The notes: generated by a model from the sequence alone, not told the origin. A stretch of 64,000 nt of DNA from Calycina herbarum (GCA_001414485.1 LLEY01000089.1:124001-188000), one strand, 5' to 3'. Positions 34,501 to 47,137 are shown, counted from the first letter of the stretch. Translations and numbers: made by a program.

Positions 34501-37500
34501 TGCGTGATAAAAATTCGACAGTAACTTTGGAACTGAAGGTAGCTAAACATGAATAGATATTTTCTTCCGCGAATTATAGGGATGTAGGTCTCTCCCAAAC
34601 TGATACGAAATGGTAAGAGGCGTGGGAAGAGGCTACAAAGAAGAAGACAGTGTGGAGGCATAGAGCCACATAAAGTGAAGTAATCTGGGGTGCCTGGTAT
34701 AGACAGTAGTAGTAAAGAAAAAGAAACTCTTTGAATACACACTTTCAGATAGTGGACTCCATTAGGTGTCCAACGCACTCTTTTGGTCCTTCTTGAATCT
34801 CTGTCAGTCATCTCTTTCTTCAACTTTTCAGTTTACGAAGCAATGTTAAATATAAGTGCATAGCTCGGTTTCTTGGTGCACCTGTCTCTTCAGATACTCC
34901 AGTAATTTTCATCTCATTATCAAATCTTATTTCAGAGAATCAAGAAGCGGGGTTTCTCATTCTTCTTCATTCCTCAAGTAATGTTTAATTACACCAGAAA
35001 GTTTTGCACAGTTGGATTGAAGTAAGTTGTATGAGGACCAGGGCTCTTTCATTCGCTTTGTTTTCAAATTGCTTTCATAAAAGGCGGCTGGAAGGTTGAT
35101 AATACAGACATCCACTAAAAATGGTTACTGTTCCCCACCCCATAGGCTGTTTGGTGCCAACCGAATCTTTAATCATGAATATCTCCTTTCACAAGGCCAA
35201 AAATAAGTGACTCTTTGTTGGTGATGCAGATTATACTAAGACATCTAGATGATATGGAGGCTTACCTAATTGAAGGGAAGATAGAAATTCGACAGCAGTT
35301 ATTACACCGGCGATAGATAAAATGTATCAAGAAACGATTGCCTGTGAATTAGAATCGGAGGGGAATAGAAATTTCCTGTCAAGATTTTGTAGAAAGGAAT
35401 TAAGTAGTGAGAGGGGAGAAAGATGAATGGAACCCCAAAGTCGCAAGAAACCATACATTGTGATGATGTTGTGAATGGATAATCTACCACTGAGACCAGC
35501 GAGAAAGAATGACTTTATATATAAAGTCTCAGATGGTTTCAAAGCTATTTTCCAATCCTTGTCTGTGTCAAAATTACGGTACAAGTGCACTTGTCCAACC
35601 CAGTTTTTATAGACGGTCGTGTTATCTTAGTACTTATAACTCCAATTCAATTTCAATTTCTTATTGGCGAACACTGGCAACGCCCCTTTATCTTTATATA
35701 GATCAAATATACTTCAAACGTCAAGCCCCCACTCTCTTCAAACTTCTTCTGCTCCCTATTCTTCCTTGACCTTTGATTCCTTGACAGCTAGCTCTGTAGC
35801 AAACGTGGAGATTTCGACCTTGGGAGTTAAAACTAGATGTCGTGTTGCCCTTGTTGAATCTACGTGGTTTAGAACAAGACATAAAAAAGTTTTACTGCTT
35901 GCGGTGTTAAGAATGAGCTGGCACATTTCGTTGAAAACCTTCATTTACTGATGGCGGCCACAAATACAAGCAACACTTCTCCAAGTCAAAAGGATTGTTC
36001 ATGAAAGAGTTTGCTAAACTGAGCTTGAGAAAATTCGACAGCAGCATAGTAGTCGACGGCAAATGAAAACAGTCAGGAATCTAGGAATGGCTGACTGGCC
36101 ATGGTCTCGTCGAATGAGGCATCGAGAAACACATTGGAAGGCTGAATGGTCCAGATTCATCAAGCAGTCGGAATCGCTGCAGATGATTGTCGGATTGTTA
36201 TCCTCAGATATTTGATCATGTGTTTCTTGTTTTGCCCCACGCCCTTAACAGGGATATATTTAAATGCCTGTATACGACTAGCTGCCGAAGTAAAATAAAA
36301 TATCTCCGGGGAAAATAACATGAACTCACCAAGCTTTTTCCACATTCTATGTAGTACGAATTACGTTCACTCTGAAATACAACGGAGATATTGTTTTACT
36401 GTCTCCGAGTACTTTTCTCCGACATACAGCGGGGGTTCGCAAATATTCGCCCGGTAGCTTTTTTACACCTAAAAACACCGAAAAGCACCTTTTTTAAAAC
36501 TCTATTATAAATATTACAATAATTATCTTACGAATTGTATTAAGTATATCTCTTTAGATTTAAGATATTTATACTCTTAGATTTATCTATAATCTGATTA
36601 TTCTATATTTTATTTAGAGTAGAGTAGGTAGTATTTCAAAAAGCACTAGATTTCGTCTAATTTTAGTATATTCCAGTGTTTTTCTAACTCTACCTACTTT
36701 TAACTTTATATAACTTATTATATAGTACACTTTTAGTACTGTTTTAACAGAGTACTAGTTAATTCTTCGAAATAATCCAGCTTCTAAGTTTCAGAGGTTT
36801 TTTGCATATAAAGTGAAGTATATAAAAGGTTTTGTTCAGGGTAAGTTTTGGTGTGAAAAGGGGGGCGGGCGAATATTTGCGAACCCCCCCTGTATTAACT
36901 TACTTCGGAAGTATTCTTAGAGATATTACTTCGCTTGGAAATACTATATTTCAAGGGTATTACTTCGAAGATATTTCCGAGCACATATTAACAAAGTAAT
37001 AATATTTCGGAAAAATATAGCTCCGAGAATATATCTTTGAGCAAATACCTCCCAGCACGAAGTACACATTTCGGGAATATTTTTGAAGACTAAAAGCGGC
37101 AGTGCTGCGTTACTTGTATAAAAAATTTCAAGATCGTACTTGCCTCCATACCTCCTCGTTCCAACTTTCCAGAGCCTAAACACTTGGAATGATTTAGAAG
37201 ATTGACCCTGGTAGCCCAGGTGGTTTAAACCAGAACAACGAGCTATTCACTGCCACTTTCGTTGTCCACCACGAAACGAGAGGTACTTTGAAGTTATTCC
37301 CAACCCAATCCCAACCTCATTTCAACCATCGTCCATCCACAACGCAAACTCTTCCTCGCGTGGACTCACTTACAGGTTCCCAACGCAGGTTGACAAAACT
37401 CTATCATAATTTGAAGAGGAGGAGAATTGAAGGAGGTGTCACATCTTGCTTGTGGTCCATGAAAATCGGTTACTGATTTAAACGTCGGATGAAATTCAAC

Positions 37501-37530
37501 AGCAGCCAAGGAATCGAAGGTAAATGTTTA
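31501..37530 (+). repeat. Segment 3 of the degenerate repeated-motif array
   Basis: Plus-strand motif copies start at 31508, 32069, 32328 (with a second copy at 32346), 32997 (33015), 33601, 33680 (33698), 34513, 35287, 36033 (36051) and 37494. Many are pairs exactly 18 bp apart. From 32328 to 36033 the spacing is 669, 683, 833, 774 and 746 bp, strikingly even. In one frame they read KFDSS, RFDSSY, NFDSSQNFDNKK and KFDSSIVVDGK. A second shared block, TCATGGGATGTT, occurs at about 31610 and 33110. There are no intact genes. The TA-flanked MITE at 36427 interrupts the last interval. Confidence 0.5.
36427..36892. mobile_element. MITE (TA target, ~25-bp TIR), 466 bp
   Basis: The ends CAGCGGGGGTTCGCAAATAT and the matching inverse ATATTTGCGAACCCCCCCTG are each flanked by TA (36425-36426 and 36893-36894). 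The inverted match extends through ATTCGCCCG. The interior is AT-rich with no reading frame. Size and target site suit a non-autonomous Tc1/mariner or pogo derivative. It differs in terminal sequence from the 3309 and 3629 elements, so it is a third family. Confidence 0.82.
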
Positions 37531-37984
37531 TATCTAGAATTTGATGACTTTCTATTGTATACGAGAGCGATCAGTCAAGACTTTATTCTCTTATGCTATT
37601 CTAATCGTACCTCTTCACTCTCTACGCATCAAAAGAATAGCCTCGTCGGAAGCTCCAACAGAACCATCGTATATCTCATTAATCCTCTCGTATGAGGCTT
37701 GGTCTGAACTCGAAAATTTACCATAAAGTTCACGTACTGCTCCCGACTTATTCAATTCGAACAAGAAGGTATGTTTTTTATGCATCCTACTTCCTCATTT
37801 AAATATAGTTGGAACCATCAGACCAGTGACTTGGCCTGGCATGCACTTCACCAAGATACTCAATCAAAACGATTAAAATTAAAAGTTAACACACTATTTT
37901 ACAAAAGAACAAACCCAAAACCAGATATACAAGAAATAAAAAGATCTAAACCTAAACATCCCACCAACCCCTTCCAAAACTCAC

Positions 37985-40900
37985 CTAAGCCAACCCCAAA
38001 AACTTCAAAGCCTTACTCTTATCCCTCTTACCCATAACACTCAATCCCTCCTCCCTCCTAACCTCCGGCACAATCCTCGCATGCTTCCTCCCCAAAATCA
38101 TCCGATCAAACTCATCATCCTCACTATCATCATCACTAATATAAAAAGTCTCCCAATCCCCCTCCGCATTCCGCACCGTCCTACTTGCCCTCGTATTCCC
38201 AGTCTTAGTACTATTCATCGTCTTCGCCGTCTTCGTAGTCTTGATACTAGCAATCCTCCCAGCGTAACCAGCAACAAGTTGTGGTCTCGAAGGTATAAGA
38301 CATGAAGATGCAACCTGGGATTTGGTGTTGGTGGATGCGCGATTCGAGGGCTGGGTCTTTTGGAAGGAGGAGGTTATGGGTTCGTTTTCTAGTTGGGGGA
38401 AGGGGTTTGTGGAGGAGACTTGTTCGGAGGGTGGTGCTGGGGTCTTGGAACTTTTTATGGATTTTTGACGGGTTGGGGATGGTGTGCGGGGTTGTGAGAG
38501 TGGTAGGAGGGGAGGTGTAGGATTGAAGAATGTTTCTAGCTGGCTGAGTTCTGAAATATCGACGTCTTCGAAGTCGATGACGGGCGTGGGACTTGGCGAG
38601 ATCGAGGATTTGCGTGGAATGGTCATTTCGCCAAAGGTACTTTGGCGATTTGCGTTGGCCCGGGTAGGTCGAGATGCCTCGGGTGCAATTGTATACGCAG
38701 AGGATGTCAATTGGTCAAGTTCAGAGAACCCCTGGTGTTCCTCGTCTTTTTCGATTTGACAGAAGCTTGAGACGGAACGATCACGAGTGATTCTTGCGTT
38801 GGTTACATGACTGGCAGGACTGGGTGTGTAGGATGAAGCCGCCCGCTTGTTGATAAAGTCGCGGCTGGCCAAAGGACTACCTTCTCGTGGTCTTCGTGTG
38901 GGAGAGCGACCGTGGCGAGGGCCATGACCATGAAGAGAGACTGCACTGCTGTTTCGGCTTCTTCTGACAGGAATGGGAGGCAGTTGGGTGGTTGGTGGGG
39001 GATTGGCATTTTTGGGGATGTTGACAGGGGATGGAGCGAGAAGTCTTTCAACAATCATGATCTCAAGATCTGGTTCGAAGACATAGATGGATGGCTCGCT
39101 TATCTGCAGAGCTTTCCAAATTCCTGCAATGAAACTTGCTATTTCAGTATCAATTGCTGTGCATGGAAGGAGGTGATTGGCTTCAGCAAATGACGCGGCA
39201 TTTTCAGTGTTGGGCTTTTGGGGACTTTGTTCGAGGATTCCCAAATTAGGTGTCGATACAGACTTGTTCCCGTTCAGTGCTCGGATAGATTCAGCATGTG
39301 AATGCTTCTGACGGATACGAGACACAACCAAGTCGGCTACAATTGAGTTGGAATTATGTCTGGAGATGGCTGTTGATGGCCGTGAAATACAGGATGGCAG
39401 ATCGTGGGTTAGAGAGTTGAGAACTCCAGCAACCCGGAAGATGCCCATGCCAAGTAGTGAGCGGAGCGACAGAACTGTTGCAAGATGGTTTGCAGGGAAG
39501 TGCAGAATTAAGAGGTGGATGCTCTTATTGGATGCAAGATAGGCCTCCAACTGAGGGATAAGAAGAGTTGCTAGGACCTGAGGATCGGAAAGCGGATTGA
39601 AAGTGCTTTGATCTGCGAAAGGCGTATCGTGGTAAGTTTGCATCAAATTTGAAATCAGGTATCTGTGTTGCAAAAGTCAGTCAGTAATGTGCAACTTGAC
39701 CGGGAAAAAAACATACGTTATATCTAACTTTGAACTTCTGCTAATGCCATCTTTCCTCGCGTCGAGATTTTCGATACGTCCAGATATTTGACTGAGAAAA
39801 TCCCCGGGCACCCCGGTCTCAGAACCCAGAGCAATAATCTGGTCAACAGTATTGCACTTGGGATCACGATCATTCCTAAAGACTGGTTTCCATAATCGGT
39901 CGGACTCCGGAGAAGTAGCAAAATAATGTTGGCTATACCCATTATCTCCAGTTGGAAAATGGATAGTCAACAGCCGTCGTAAAGTATCTTGGAGGAGAAC
40001 CGATGTGGTCGAGTCCGCAGCTAAAAGCTCCACGAACCTTTCTGACCGACCATTTGGCGGCTCAGCAAGTATTTGGGAAGAAGGCTGGAAATCCGGCATC
40101 TGAAGACCACTATCAGAACGACTTAGCTTTTGCGACGGCCAAAGCTGTCTCGAACATGATGGGTGAAAAGGATCGTATTCCTCAAAGAATCTGTCAGACT
40201 CGGGCTCGGGACTTTCGTCTTCAAACTCGACTGTAAAAATCGCATCTCCATCATTGTGGCTGTCTTTGACGCCCGTGTAATCGGTCGCATCATGAATTGC
40301 GATAGATTTCATGCTTGGCTCAAGGGAGACTGGTTTGGTAGGTGGAGGCAAGATTGGGTTTGAACCATCCTTGTAGGAACTGATGATGGAGTCCACGACT
40401 TGACTGTGTTGGGTTATTCCAGTAGTATTGAAATGAATTATGAGATCTTCCTCAAGTGGAAAGACTGGCTCATAATGCACATTTGATATTTTCTTGGAAA
40501 TGTTTTCCTTCATCGTGCTTTGAGTGGACGGCTTTGTTGCTTCGGCAGCTTCGGCTTCGATGTTTTTTGATAAGGTAACACTTGCTCTTCTGGGTGGTGA
40601 CTTTTTGATCGTCGTGGTGGAAGCTTTGACGAATGTCTTTTTGGGAAGTGTTTGTAAGCCCCATCCTTCATGTACATCAGAAATAGGCCTAGATTTGTCG
40701 GGAGGACTCGAGTTTGTAGGCCTCAATGTGGCAATGCTGTCACGGGAAACCTCCGGAGAGCTTGATTTACTCGTACAAAACCTGTCAACGGACATAGACC
40801 TGCTCAGTTGCTTTCCGGGAGTGCCTTGTACATCGACTAGGCAAGCCTCACCGTAAACTACACTTAGGCTTGCGAATATAAAAGAAGTATCGTCCCTTTC

Positions 40901-41719
40901 AAAGTCGCTTTCGTCGAAATTGCCCAAAGGATAATGACTATCTCTTGCAATGAATGAATGGCGACGCAGAATGTTTGGTTCAGAGTTCATTGTGCGACGC
41001 GATTTTGCCGTCAATCCAGCCATGAAGAATGGCTCATCCTCATATGGTGAGTGCAAGCTGCTTGTTGTCTCCGATATTGATTCTTGATTGCTGCGGTACA
41101 ATTGTGCCATTGAAGATCCTTCATTCGAAAGAGTTTCATCCAAGTCATCTACTTCCGAATGGGGGATGAATTCATTCTTGAGCCTCGATCCATAGTCCTG
41201 TGGCCCCGAAGTTGTACTTTCTGTAGCGTCTGCACTTGATTGAGACTCGCCAACAATTACGGCCCTCTCGTCCTCGAAATCGTATCCATTCCTTCCTTCG
41301 GCGATGGTCTCGTCCTTCTTGAACAAACTTGCTAACCCGTACCGTATAGTTTTGTTGAATATTGTCTCCGCCGCAAGGATATCCCCATTCGTGACCTGTT
41401 CCGAAATCTTCAGGATACAAGTTGTACGTGCACAGACGCTCCCTCCGTTCATGAAAGCCAATCTAGGATGCTTGGGGGTTGAAGATTCGAGAAAAGACCG
41501 CGCCGTCTCGGTGTGCCTTTGGAGAGTTAAGTGAACGTTGCGAATAAAAGCTCGTGCATTGAAGGGTTGCTCTTGTTCAATGGATTCAGTCAATGAAGGT
41601 ATGATCAAAATCTTCCTTGACGGCGGTAAAAGACGAAGCTGTATCGAAATTGTATTGACGTCTCCTTCTAGTGCTACAAGGCTTCCGCCTCGATGCTGTG
41701 CTAAACTGTCGAACTCCAT
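37985..41719 (-). CDS. Large low-complexity fungal protein (gastric-mucin-like annotation type)
   Basis: Two exons, 41719-39717 and 39662-37985, give 1226 residues. The 54-bp intron has GTATGT and ACACAG borders and joins SKLDIT to YLISNLMQTYHDTP. The N-terminal 150 residues look globular (SLVALEGDVNTISIQLRLLP, then a segment with NARAFIRNVHLTLQRH). A long Ser/Thr/Pro/Glu-rich region follows. A second globular block lies after the splice (LLIPQLEAYLASNKSIHLLI and LRSLLGMGIFRVAG). The tail is disordered and basic, with SP and RS-type motifs and an acidic SDDDSEDDEFDRMILGR patch. From memory, relatives in leotiomycetes are named gastric mucin-like protein, which describes composition only. No catalytic motif or membrane segment is seen, and the function is unknown. 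Confidence 0.8.
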
Positions 41720-42976
41720 GCTAACTCCTACAGATAGTGTTTCCTATCCGGAGGTAAAGATACCGGCCGGGTAAGAGAGGGAAACTGGATTCAACGAATA
41801 CTGTACACGAAAAAGTGCAGTAGCAAGTGCTGCGCGTAGGATGAACTTGAAGTGACACGGAGTGTCTACGTCAAAATAATAATCTAGAGGAAGTGCTAAA
41901 ATTGACATGGAAGAAACGCGAGGAGGAATAAATAAGACAAGGGAGATAGCAGGATTCCATTTTCGCCATCTCTAACCAGCACGAGGTCTAGCTAAGTAAT
42001 GTAGAACATGGCGCCATTAGGCTGGTGAATATAAAGGTCTTCGGGAATCTTAAGCAAGCCACTAAGTCGTAGGCGGAGAAGCGATTCGAGCTTTTTCAAC
42101 AATGGAGCCCCTAATTCCTGCAGACACAGAACATCCCGATATGTGAGTGGATCGGAAGCTTGCAGCTGCGGGGATGCGACCATTACTGTTCCGGGCATGA
42201 ATTGACGCGGGTGATAATAAGGTTTGTTTGATTCAAGATCGAGAAGCGATCAACTCAGCCGTGGCGCCAGATCGACGTCTAGGCATCTTGAATTTGGCGA
42301 GAAAAGCACCGAGGCATGCGTCTCACTATTCGTGTGTTTGTGCATATTCGTCGTATGTTAATTCCTCCCATGTATTAATGTCTCTCACTGAGCTGCCTTT
42401 TGGTAAAAATTGCTGGGTTTCATTGGTTGAGTTATGAGATCGCTGCCACCCATTTTGTTTTTCCCGAGAGAGGGGTCTTACATTTGGCCTTATGCTTACG
42501 CCCCACGCTGGATTACCTGAACAGTTGGGTTGCGACTGCTCTGGTGCTAGAGTGACCGCGTACGGAAGAAAACATAGGCTCGGGTCGGCGCAATTTTTTT
42601 ATGTCCTGTCAACACACCATGGGATGGTTTATTTTGGCGCGAGCGGGAGCTAGCATGAGGAACGTCTCCGAGCGCGAGAAGCTGTCGCGTATTGGGAAAC
42701 TGGATTAGGGCTGCTTGACATAGGTTTGGGAGACAAAGCGGAAAGAGGCAAACTTACAGCTTAGTCCGTTTTCCCCAGTTGAGGTGAGAAAGTCTGAATT
42801 ATAACTGCCGCTGCTGGTGTTCAAATCAAGGGTAGCTGCATGGAAAATTTCGAAGAATATCTTACTATTCAACTCTTACCATTGTGTGGAAATCGTATGC
42901 TTCGAAGTTTGAAAAACGCGTGTGTGCACCTACCGTAAACATTTTGATTTTCTCCGGTCTTTCCGCGAGATATATT
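41720..42976. other. Intergenic between the mucin-like and WD40 genes
   Basis: Holds the promoter of the leftward gene ending at 37985 and the 3' end of the WD40 gene. I see no supported gene; small frames overlap on both strands. Confidence 0.45.
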
Positions 42977-44275
42977 TCATTCATCGTCGGAGCCCATCAA
43001 CTCGGCAAGTTCTGCTTCCTCTTCCTCGGTCATCACTCCCTTCTTTGGGACAACCTTTTCCTCCTTCACTTCGCCCTTGAGTTTTTCTTCTCTTTCTTTT
43101 CTGGCAGTTTGAAGTGCCGCCTTTTGCAAACCCCAGCTTCGTACTGTGCCATCAATACTGATGCTGAGGACACGTTTCTCATCCAGCAGTACCAGACCGG
43201 TAACTTCCTCGTAGTGACCCTCGTATGTGTGCCACAACTTTCCAGTTGCTCGATTCCAAACCTTCAAGTCTTCATCTCGCCCAGCGGTCACAGCCCAGTC
43301 AGTAGTCACGACTACCGCCCGAACGTAGTCCCCATGAATATAAGTCTCTTCCGCGCTCCAGTTCCGCGCTCTGGATAAACACTTGGCACTCCCGTCAGCA
43401 CTTGCTGTCCATAGATCCGAATCCTCATCATCATCATCGGAGAACACTACTTTGTAGACGCTTGTTTCGTGTTCAAGAATGGTATCTCTGGAGGGCTGGC
43501 TTTGGGTGGGGGTTGCATCGATAGTGTCAAGGATCTGAGTTCCGGAAGATAGGTCTAGTCGCCAACGTCTGATATGAGGGTCGCTGCTGGAGGATACCAA
43601 GATAATCTCAGATTCGCTGGACGATTCAACATCTACAGTGAGGTCTTGGATAGCCATCATGGTATCACTTTTGTCCCTGATTGTATATAATCTTTCACCA
43701 GTAGCAGTATCCCAGACCATGATTTTAGTATCTGCGCCTCCAGATATCAAACACTGCATGCCATTAGCCAAGAGAAGAAGAAAATAAGAGAGCACTTCTT
43801 ACGTCCTTGCCTTGAATTTTGGTGCATATGATTGCTTTTACAAAGTCAGAATGGCCCTTGTATCTTGGACCAGGCATTCTGCTATCCCTATCCCAGGTCC
43901 AAATATCTTTGTCCCAACATCCTGCAAATACAGTATTTCCTCCTCTTCCTCCAATCGCGACGGATGTGACAGGTGCTGTTGGGCCTCGATAAACCGTCTT
44001 CGTATCTCTAGTCTAGAGAACATTAGCCTGGCTCGTACTGTAGTCTTGATGACGCCCATCATACCTACTTCTATGTCAACTTTTCGCACACACCCAGCAC
44101 TCTCTGCAATGTAAATGCACGAAGTCGAGAAGGGATCCGCGATTGCGCTCAATATCTTGGACTGAAGCACAATGGGGTTTCCATTTTTGTTGCCAGATTT
44201 GGCAACCCTCCTGGCTCTCGTGGCCTCGGAGGCATCAGTCTGGAAGAAATGACCCGGGTCTGTCGAACGAGACAT
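42977..44275 (-). CDS. WD40-repeat protein
   Basis: Exons 44275-44069, 44012-43803 and 43753-42977 give 397 residues. WD repeats are recognisable by their ends: VFAGCWDKDIWTWD, then CLISGGADTKIMVWDTATGE, WAVTAGRDEDLKVWNRATGK and VLSISIDGTVRSWG, with further weaker blades in between (DPHIRRWRLD and ADGSAKCL). The count fits one seven-blade propeller. The C-terminus is a Lys/Glu-rich helix ending MTEEEEAELAELMGSDDE. The start, MSRSTDPGHFFQTDASE, has no signal peptide. WD propellers are scaffolds, so the specific complex cannot be inferred. The gene is divergent from ctf4 with only 234 bp between start codons, so the two may share control. Confidence 0.87.
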
Positions 44276-44509
44276 GGCGGCAGGATGCTTTCAAGACGTT
44301 GGTGGTGTTTTCAGGTTGTGACTCCCGAAATATGGCGGGGTTACAGAGTACGGAGGTACAATTTCAGGGGCATTATCACTTAACGCGGGCCCCTGTCAGA
44401 AATACAGACAGAGGCACTGTGCTGTCGCGTAACGCGTCTTCCAGCGCGAACTTCTTCCTCTTCAACTCAATTTTACCCCAGATTTTGCCATTGACAACCA
44501 AACTGCAAA
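44276..44509. promoter_or_regulatory. Bidirectional promoter with MCB-like ACGCGT box
   Basis: 234 bp between divergent starts. ACGCGT at 44432-44437 is an exact MluI cell-cycle box, with a near match TCGCGT at 44425-44430 and ACGCGG near 44381. In yeasts MCB sites bind MBF and drive G1/S expression of replication genes, which suits the ctf4 homologue starting 72 bp downstream. Activity here is inference. Confidence 0.5.
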
Positions 44510-47137
44510 ATGATGGCAACCACTACCCAAGTGCGCGTGCGAGGCCGACCTGCCCATACTCCGGGTCCAACATACCTCTCCTACACTCCGGACGGAACGA
44601 AATTAGTAACGGTGGGATCGAACAACACCGCGCGCGTTTATAATACTGGATCAGATGGAGAACCAAATAATATCGATGATTGCCAGGACCAGAATATGGG
44701 GGTGGACTCAACCGTGAGTAGGATATCCCATTATTGTTGTCCCATACTGACAGGAGTATAGAATGAATTTATGATCGTTGGCTCCGAAGATGGAACAATC
44801 AGCAAATACACTTTCAATACCATGAGCCTGGATGGAGGCATCACACGGGTATCACTTCCTGTCCGAGATATCTGCATAAGCAAGGATGGAAAATGGTGTG
44901 CTGTTGCAAGCGATGAATTGGTGGTCAAAATTATTAGCACGGAAAATCAGAGGTCGGTGATGTACCTCCGAGAACAGGAAAAGCCCGTCAAACATCTAGC
45001 CTTCGATCCGAGCGGCAAATATATTGCACTTTCATGCGCCGATGGAACTGTCTACGTCTACTCAATCGTAAATGACGCACCCGAACTTATTCGAAAAATC
45101 GACGGTCTCATTAGAACCCTCGAGACGGATAGCGAGATCAGTTCCAAGGTGGTATGGCACCCTGATGGACGAGCATTTGCTGCTCCCACAGCAACGAGGG
45201 ATATACAGGTCATGTCGAGAGGAGATTGGGAAAAGCAAAGAATATTTGCAAATGGACACACCAACGATATCACAACATTGGCCTGGTCACCGAATGGAGC
45301 TATGCTCGCCTCTGCCGGAAAGGATGGAAAGGTTCTCTTATGGGAAACGAAAACACAAAAAATAATCGCCAATTACGACTACCCCAATGTTATGGATTTT
45401 TCATGGCACCCAACCAAAAACCTCCTTTCATTCACAAACACCGAGGGTCAGGTGTTCATTTTCAACGATTTTGTGCCCTCAGAACATGTCCATCTCCTTA
45501 GATCAGGCCTGCAACCAGCTCCATTTATTCACGATCCATTATCAGAGATATCTGGAAACGCGCGAAGACCAGCTGCTAATGCTACCAAGGAGCTACCACA
45601 GAGGGGTGCCCGCCAGGGCTCAGTGGATAGCTTGGAAGAGATGCTCGGACCTGATCTTTTAGGAGAAGACGACGACTTTGTGGTTGATGATGATGGTGCA
45701 GGTTACGCACTTGGACTGAACGCAAATGGAAAGAGGACAATTGGTGAGACAGATCCATTTTCCGGTCAAATCGCGAAACGGCCAGCGTATGGAAATTTCA
45801 GTCCACAAATCCACCAAGCTTTCCAGCCAGGGTCTACGCCATGGAGGGGCGATCGTAAGTATTTGTGCCTGAATTTAATTGGATTTGTTTGGACCGTCGA
45901 CAATGATACACACAACACAGTAACGGTAGAATTCTACGACCGTGACTTCTACCGCGACTTCCATTTTACCGACAATTATCTCTACGATAAAGCATGTCTC
46001 AACGAAAACGGCACACTTTTTGCATGTAAAGCAAAGCCAAAGACACCAGCAGTCATATTCTACCGACCCCATGAAACCTGGACAACGAGAACGGATTGGC
46101 GAACTGAGTTGCCCCAAGGAGAGGATGTAACCAGTATCTCCTTGAGCGAATCTTTCGTCACTGTGACTACTAGTACGAATTATGTTAGAATATACACTCT
46201 ATTTGGTATCCCATATAGAGTGTACCGACAAAAGAGTACTCCTACGATATCTTGCGCCAGTTGGCGAGATTATGTTCTTACACTTGGAAACGGTCCAGTT
46301 GGTGCAGATGGAAATACCAAACTTTTGTACACAATACAAAATATCAAGCGAGATGAAATCTGTCAGAGTGAAGACGTAGTCGCTCTCCCAGATGGCGAAA
46401 CCGTCAAAAGCGTCTTCTTCTCCGATAAAGGTGTATGTACATATTCAACCCCCATGCATTTCACAACTAACTCTGCATTTCAGGATCCATGTATATACGA
46501 CTCAACAGGAACTCTCCTCACCCTCCTCCACTGGCGAACCCCCTCCCAAGCAGTCTGGGTCCCCCTCCTCGATACAAAACTCCTCTCCCGTCTCGCCTCT
46601 GGCAAAAAGACAGAATCCTACTTCCCCGTCGCAGTATCAGACAACAAATTCCACTGCATAATCCTCAAAGGCACAGATCAATACCCCTACTTCCCCCGTC
46701 CCCTCCTCTCAGAATTCGATTTCGAAATTCCTCTTTCTTCTAAATCCCCCAAAGACTCCCCCGGGGACGGAGATTCAGAAGAAAGCAACGAATCAAAGAA
46801 GTTGGAAGGCAAGTTCGTGTTAGGCAGTGTACTTGCGGCTCAACACCAGGATTTGATTGAAAATACGGCTAGTACTGCGGCGCAGAGGAGTGTGTTGCAG
46901 AAGATGGAGGTGGAGATTGATAAGACGCTTTTGCAGATGCTGGCTGTGGAGTGTATGGAGGGCGAGGAGAGGGGGATGAGGGCTTTGGAGATGGTTTCGT
47001 TGTTGAGGGATCGTACGGGTAGGATGATTGTTGCTGCTGGGAAGGTGGCGGATAGGTATGGGAGGAGTGTACTTGGGGAGAAGATTCGCGAGGTGGGGGA
47101 GCAGAGGTTGATGGGGATGGATGAGGATGAGGATTAG
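44510..47137 (+). CDS. ctf4: Ctf4/SepB/Mcl1-type replisome adaptor (And-1 family)
   Basis: Exons 44510-44713, 44762-46432 and 46484-47137. The last intron (51 bp, GTATGT/TTTCAG) keeps frame, so it is easily missed; splicing it gives FFSDKGDPCIYDSTG. The N-terminal WD40 propeller (about residues 15-330) has DGTKLVTVGSNNTARVY, DGTISKYTF, GKYIALSCADGTVYVYS and NGAMLASAGKDGKVLLWETK. The central SepB domain follows, with GFVWTVDNDTHNTVTVEFYD, RDFHFTDNYLYDKACL and VRIYTLFGIPYRVYRQKST. The helical C-terminus ends in an acidic DEDED. Ctf4 trimers link the CMG helicase to DNA polymerase alpha and support sister-chromatid cohesion. The protein lacks the HMG box of metazoan And-1, as in fungi. The assignment from domain order is strong. 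Confidence 0.93.

Noticed and set aside
37190..37260. tRNA-like stretch with GGTTTAAACC
   Set aside because: I could not fold a full cloverleaf with the B-box GGTTCRA, so no tRNA is called. I found no convincing tRNA anywhere in the window.
45846..45922. Possible intron in ctf4 starting GTAAGTATT
   Set aside because: It has good border signals, but the sequence between encodes the SepB-domain block YLCLNLIGFVWTVDNDTHNT, so it is coding.
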